From Anaerolineae bacterium (GTDB lineage: Bacteria; Chloroflexota; Anaerolineae; Anaerolineales; Villigracilaceae): a DNA stretch of 7,958 nt. Positions 6,320 through 7,958 of this stretch are shown piece by piece. The DNA is taken from positions 1,473 through 9,430 of the forward strand of contig PLNY01000186.1 of NCBI GenBank assembly GCA_003141915.1, read 5' to 3'. Within the stretch, counting starts at the first letter, position 1. The number at the start of each line of letters is the position of its first letter. A program made the translations under genes and the position numbers. Under the pieces are notes generated by a model. It worked only from the letters and a program-made list of their open reading frames with translations. It made no database searches and was not told where the DNA came from.

Positions 6320-7699
6320 ATGACACACGTGCATCTCATCGGCATCGGCGGTAGCGGGCTTTCTGCCATTGCCCGTCTTCTGAAAGAAAGCGGATACACC
6401 GTCACCGGTTCTGATCGCGCCCTCACGCCGTTCGCGGCGGACCTTCAAGCGGCTGGCGTGACGATTTACATTGGGCATCACCCGCGCAACATCCAGGGTG
6501 CGGATTGGATCGTTCGATCCTCCGCCATTCCCGATGACAACATCGAAGTGGTGGCCGCAAAACGTGCCAACATTCCCGTTTACAAGCGCGCCGATTTTCT
6601 GGGAAAGCTCATGGCCGATAAAACCGGTATCGCCGTCGCTGGAACGCACGGCAAAACCACCACCACCGCCATGATCGCATTCCTTCTTTCGGAACTCGGA
6701 CGCGACCCATCCTTCATTGTCGGCGGTGTGCTGAGCAACTACGGAGTCAACGCACGAGCGGGCCAGGGCAATCCCTTCGTGATTGAAGCGGATGAATATG
6801 ATCGCATGTTCCTCGGACTCAAACCGCGCATCGAGGTGATTACCAACGTTGAACACGATCATCCCGATTGCTACCCGACTTACGATGACATGGTTTCTGC
6901 ATTTGAATCATTCGTCGCTTTGCTTCCCATGGATGGCACATTGATCGGATGCGTGGAAGACAGCGGCGCGGCCGCACTTCTCAACAAAGCCCGCCGTGAG
7001 GGACGCAATGTCATCGCTTATAACCTTCAAGCTGATATGACCATCAATGCTTCGCATTGGATGCAGGCACGTTCGCTCAAGCCCAATGAACAGGGCGGAT
7101 TCACATTTGAAGCCACTACCAACATTGGCGAGCTTGAAACCATTCCGGTTTCGCTTCAACTGCCCGGCAAACATAACGTTCGGAATGCATTGGCTGCTTT
7201 GGCCGTAATTGCCGCTTTGGGCTTGCCTCTCAAAGAAGCCGCCGCAAAACTTTCGTCCTTCCAAGGCACGGGCCGCCGGTTTGAAGTAAAAGGCGAGAAG
7301 CGCGGCGTTATTGTTATTGACGATTATGCCCACCATCCCACTGAGATCAAAGCCACGCTGGCCGCGGCGCGCGCTCGTTATCCCCAACATCGCATCTGGG
7401 CAGTATGGCAGCCTCATACGTATTCGCGCACCCAGGCGCTCTTTTATGAATTCACGCGCGCCTTCACGGATGCCAATGAAGTGATCGTCACGGAAATTTA
7501 TCCGTCACGCGAACCCAAGCAGGATTTTTCATCTGCGGAAGTGGTAAGCGCCATGCCGCATCCTTCCGTACACTTTATTGCTTCGCTCGAAGAGACAACG
7601 GAATACCTGCTCAAACATTTGAATGATAACGATGTGTTGCTCGTTCTTTCCGCCGGTGATGCGGATCAAGTCAGCGCCAACGTGCTAGCCGGACTTTAA
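6320..7699 (+). CDS. murC: UDP-N-acetylmuramate--L-alanine ligase (MurC)
   Basis: MurC performs the first peptide step, joining L-alanine to UDP-MurNAc with ATP in the cytoplasm. The 459 residues fit the family. The N-terminal nucleotide-sugar domain opens with HLIGIGGSGLSAIA (5-18). The P-loop is GTHGKTTTT (108-116), with the His characteristic of MurC. EADEYDRMF (156-164) and NVEHDHPDCYPT (176-187) form the central metal and substrate region. LPGKHNVRNALAA (281-293) and GTGRRFEVKG (316-325) precede the C-terminal domain with DDYAHHPTEIKA (334-345), WQPHTYSRTQAL (363-374), TEIYPSREP (391-399) and LSAGDADQVS (443-452). EADEYD recalls the recycling ligase Mpl, but overall length, HPD motif and location favour MurC. 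Start ATG 6320 follows the CvpA-like gene by 9 bases. Only a weak GAGTGA at 6310-6315 precedes it, so coupling to the upstream gene is likely. Confidence 0.95.
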   Translation: MTHVHLIGIGGSGLSAIARLLKESGYTVTGSDRALTPFAADLQAAGVTIYIGHHPRNIQGADWIVRSSAIPDDNIEVVAAKRANIPVYKRADFLGKLMADKTGIAVAGTHGKTTTTAMIAFLLSELGRDPSFIVGGVLSNYGVNARAGQGNPFVIEADEYDRMFLGLKPRIEVITNVEHDHPDCYPTYDDMVSAFESFVALLPMDGTLIGCVEDSGAAALLNKARREGRNVIAYNLQADMTINASHWMQARSLKPNEQGGFTFEATTNIGELETIPVSLQLPGKHNVRNALAALAVIAALGLPLKEAAAKLSSFQGTGRRFEVKGEKRGVIVIDDYAHHPTEIKATLAAARARYPQHRIWAVWQPHTYSRTQALFYEFTRAFTDANEVIVTEIYPSREPKQDFSSAEVVSAMPHPSVHFIASLEETTEYLLKHLNDNDVLLVLSAGDADQVSANVLAGL

Positions 7700-7703
7700 A
7701 AGT

Positions 7704-7707
7704 GAGG
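7704..7707 (+). promoter_or_regulatory. Ribosome binding site for the 64-codon gene
   Basis: GAGG within GTGAGGTG lies 6 bases before the ATG at 7714 and is the reason that ATG is preferred to the GTG at 7702. Confidence 0.5.
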
Positions 7708-7713
7708 TGCCTG

Positions 7714-7908
7714 ATGGATGATAAAAAGAAAATCACGTATCAATCCACGACTTTGGGCGTGCCGCCGTTAAAAATGGTTTTAGTCCACGCCAAAAATGAT
7801 CGGCAAAATAAAGCCGCCCAGACCACCTTGGAATCGCCCGAAGCGAAGGAAAAACGCGAAACACAAAAGGCAATTGTGAAATTGATCCAACATTTGAATG
7901 ACGAATAG
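7714..7908 (+). CDS. Small charged protein of unknown function between murC and murB
   Basis: I do not recognise this 64-residue product. It begins MDDKKKITYQS, has a short hydrophobic patch (LGVPPLKMVLVHA, 14-26), then a polar middle. It ends in a stretch (41-64) rich in Lys, Glu and Arg with Ile54, Leu57, Ile58 and Leu61 spaced as one face of an amphipathic helix. It has 10 Lys, 2 Arg, 4 Asp and 5 Glu, no Cys, no signal peptide and no membrane segment, so it should be cytoplasmic. The chosen ATG has GAGG at 7704-7707 with a 6-base spacer. A GTG at 7702 would add four residues but overlaps that ribosome binding site and has none of its own. It starts 14 bases after murC and its stop abuts the next ATG directly, which argues for a genuine operon gene. 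Function unknown; a regulator or partner of neighbouring Mur enzymes would be speculation. Confidence 0.62.
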   Translation: MDDKKKITYQSTTLGVPPLKMVLVHAKNDRQNKAAQTTLESPEAKEKRETQKAIVKLIQHLNDE

Positions 7909-7958
7909 ATGATGAAATCTACTGCCCTGCCCGTTGATGTTCTGCTTGCCAAATTTGG
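7909..7958 (+). CDS. murB: Probable start of UDP-N-acetylenolpyruvoylglucosamine reductase (MurB), cut by the window edge
   Basis: An ATG directly follows the TAG of the 64-codon gene and the frame stays open to the window end, giving 16 full codons: MMKSTALPVDVLLAKF. A second in-frame ATG at 7912 is an equally possible start. The short leader ending in a KFG-like sequence resembles the N-terminus of some MurB proteins before their FAD-binding core, and murB commonly follows murC in dcw clusters. MurB reduces UDP-GlcNAc-enolpyruvate to UDP-MurNAc with NADPH and FAD, which would supply the MurC substrate. No diagnostic MurB motif lies within the window, so the assignment rests mainly on gene order. 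FtsQ or another dcw gene is the alternative. Confidence 0.5.
   Translation, partial: MMKSTALPVDVLLAKF

Noticed and set aside
6507..6520. A palindrome with arms GGATCG and CGATCC around TT.
   Set aside because: It sits within the murC coding sequence, is short, has no T-run, and fits ordinary codons; neither a terminator nor an operator is supported.
2491..6669. Similar P-loop DNA in murD (about 2491-2520) and murC (about 6646-6669), resembling a repeat.
   Set aside because: Both encode the GKTTTT ATP-binding loop of paralogous Mur ligases, so the likeness comes from protein homology.
5918..6862. A 314-codon open frame on the minus strand across the CvpA-like gene and murC.
   Set aside because: It lies opposite two well-supported + strand genes, spans their junction, is full of His, Arg and Asp typical of antisense reading, and resembles no family I know.
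6320..7699. Mpl (murein peptide ligase) as an alternative to MurC because of EADEYD.
   Set aside because: The GTHGKTTTT loop is shared, but the HDHPDCYPT region, length and position before a likely murB fit MurC better.
7702..7713. GTG 7702 as the start of the small gene.
   Set aside because: It has no ribosome binding site of its own and its codons contain the GAGG that serves ATG 7714.

Overview
The window is a dense, single-strand stretch of a bacterial division and cell wall (dcw) cluster. In order on the + strand it holds the 3' part of murF, then mraY, murD, ftsW, murG, a CvpA-like membrane protein gene, murC, a 64-codon gene of unknown function, and the first codons of what is probably murB. 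No RNA genes, insertion sequences, CRISPR arrays, terminators or recognisable promoters are visible. The largest non-coding gap is 14 bases, so there is no intergenic stretch to describe, and both ends of the operon lie outside the window.

The gene set is chromosomal and points to a peptidoglycan-making bacterium. My best guess is Chloroflexota, class Anaerolineae or a relative. This rests on several recollected family variants: the MurG N-terminus GGTGGGVYPAL, the MurD motifs NDSIAT and SPGGTS, and the MurC motif EADEYDRMF. It is an inference from motif style and was not confirmed by a search. Base composition looks even throughout, with no island-like break.

The genes form one pathway. MurC and MurD (with MurE, not seen here) and MurF build UDP-MurNAc-pentapeptide in the cytoplasm, and MurB makes the UDP-MurNAc substrate for MurC. 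MraY transfers phospho-MurNAc-pentapeptide to undecaprenyl phosphate (lipid I), and MurG adds GlcNAc (lipid II). FtsW is the septal SEDS glycosyltransferase that polymerises lipid II. Junctions are tight: 4-base ATGA overlaps at murF/mraY and murG/cvpA, a 22-base overlap at murD/ftsW, an overlap of about 89 bases at ftsW/murG, and zero spacing at orf64/murB. This suggests one transcript with translational coupling.

I see no obviously new system; this is essentially a housekeeping operon. The points most worth a second look are these. The MurG keeps the usual donor-site residues but lacks several N-terminal residues regarded as invariant. The 3' end of ftsW overprints the murG glycine loop and encodes an Arg-rich tail. 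Two non-canonical genes, a CvpA-like gene and a small charged ORF, sit inside the cluster. MraY has HLH in place of HHH.
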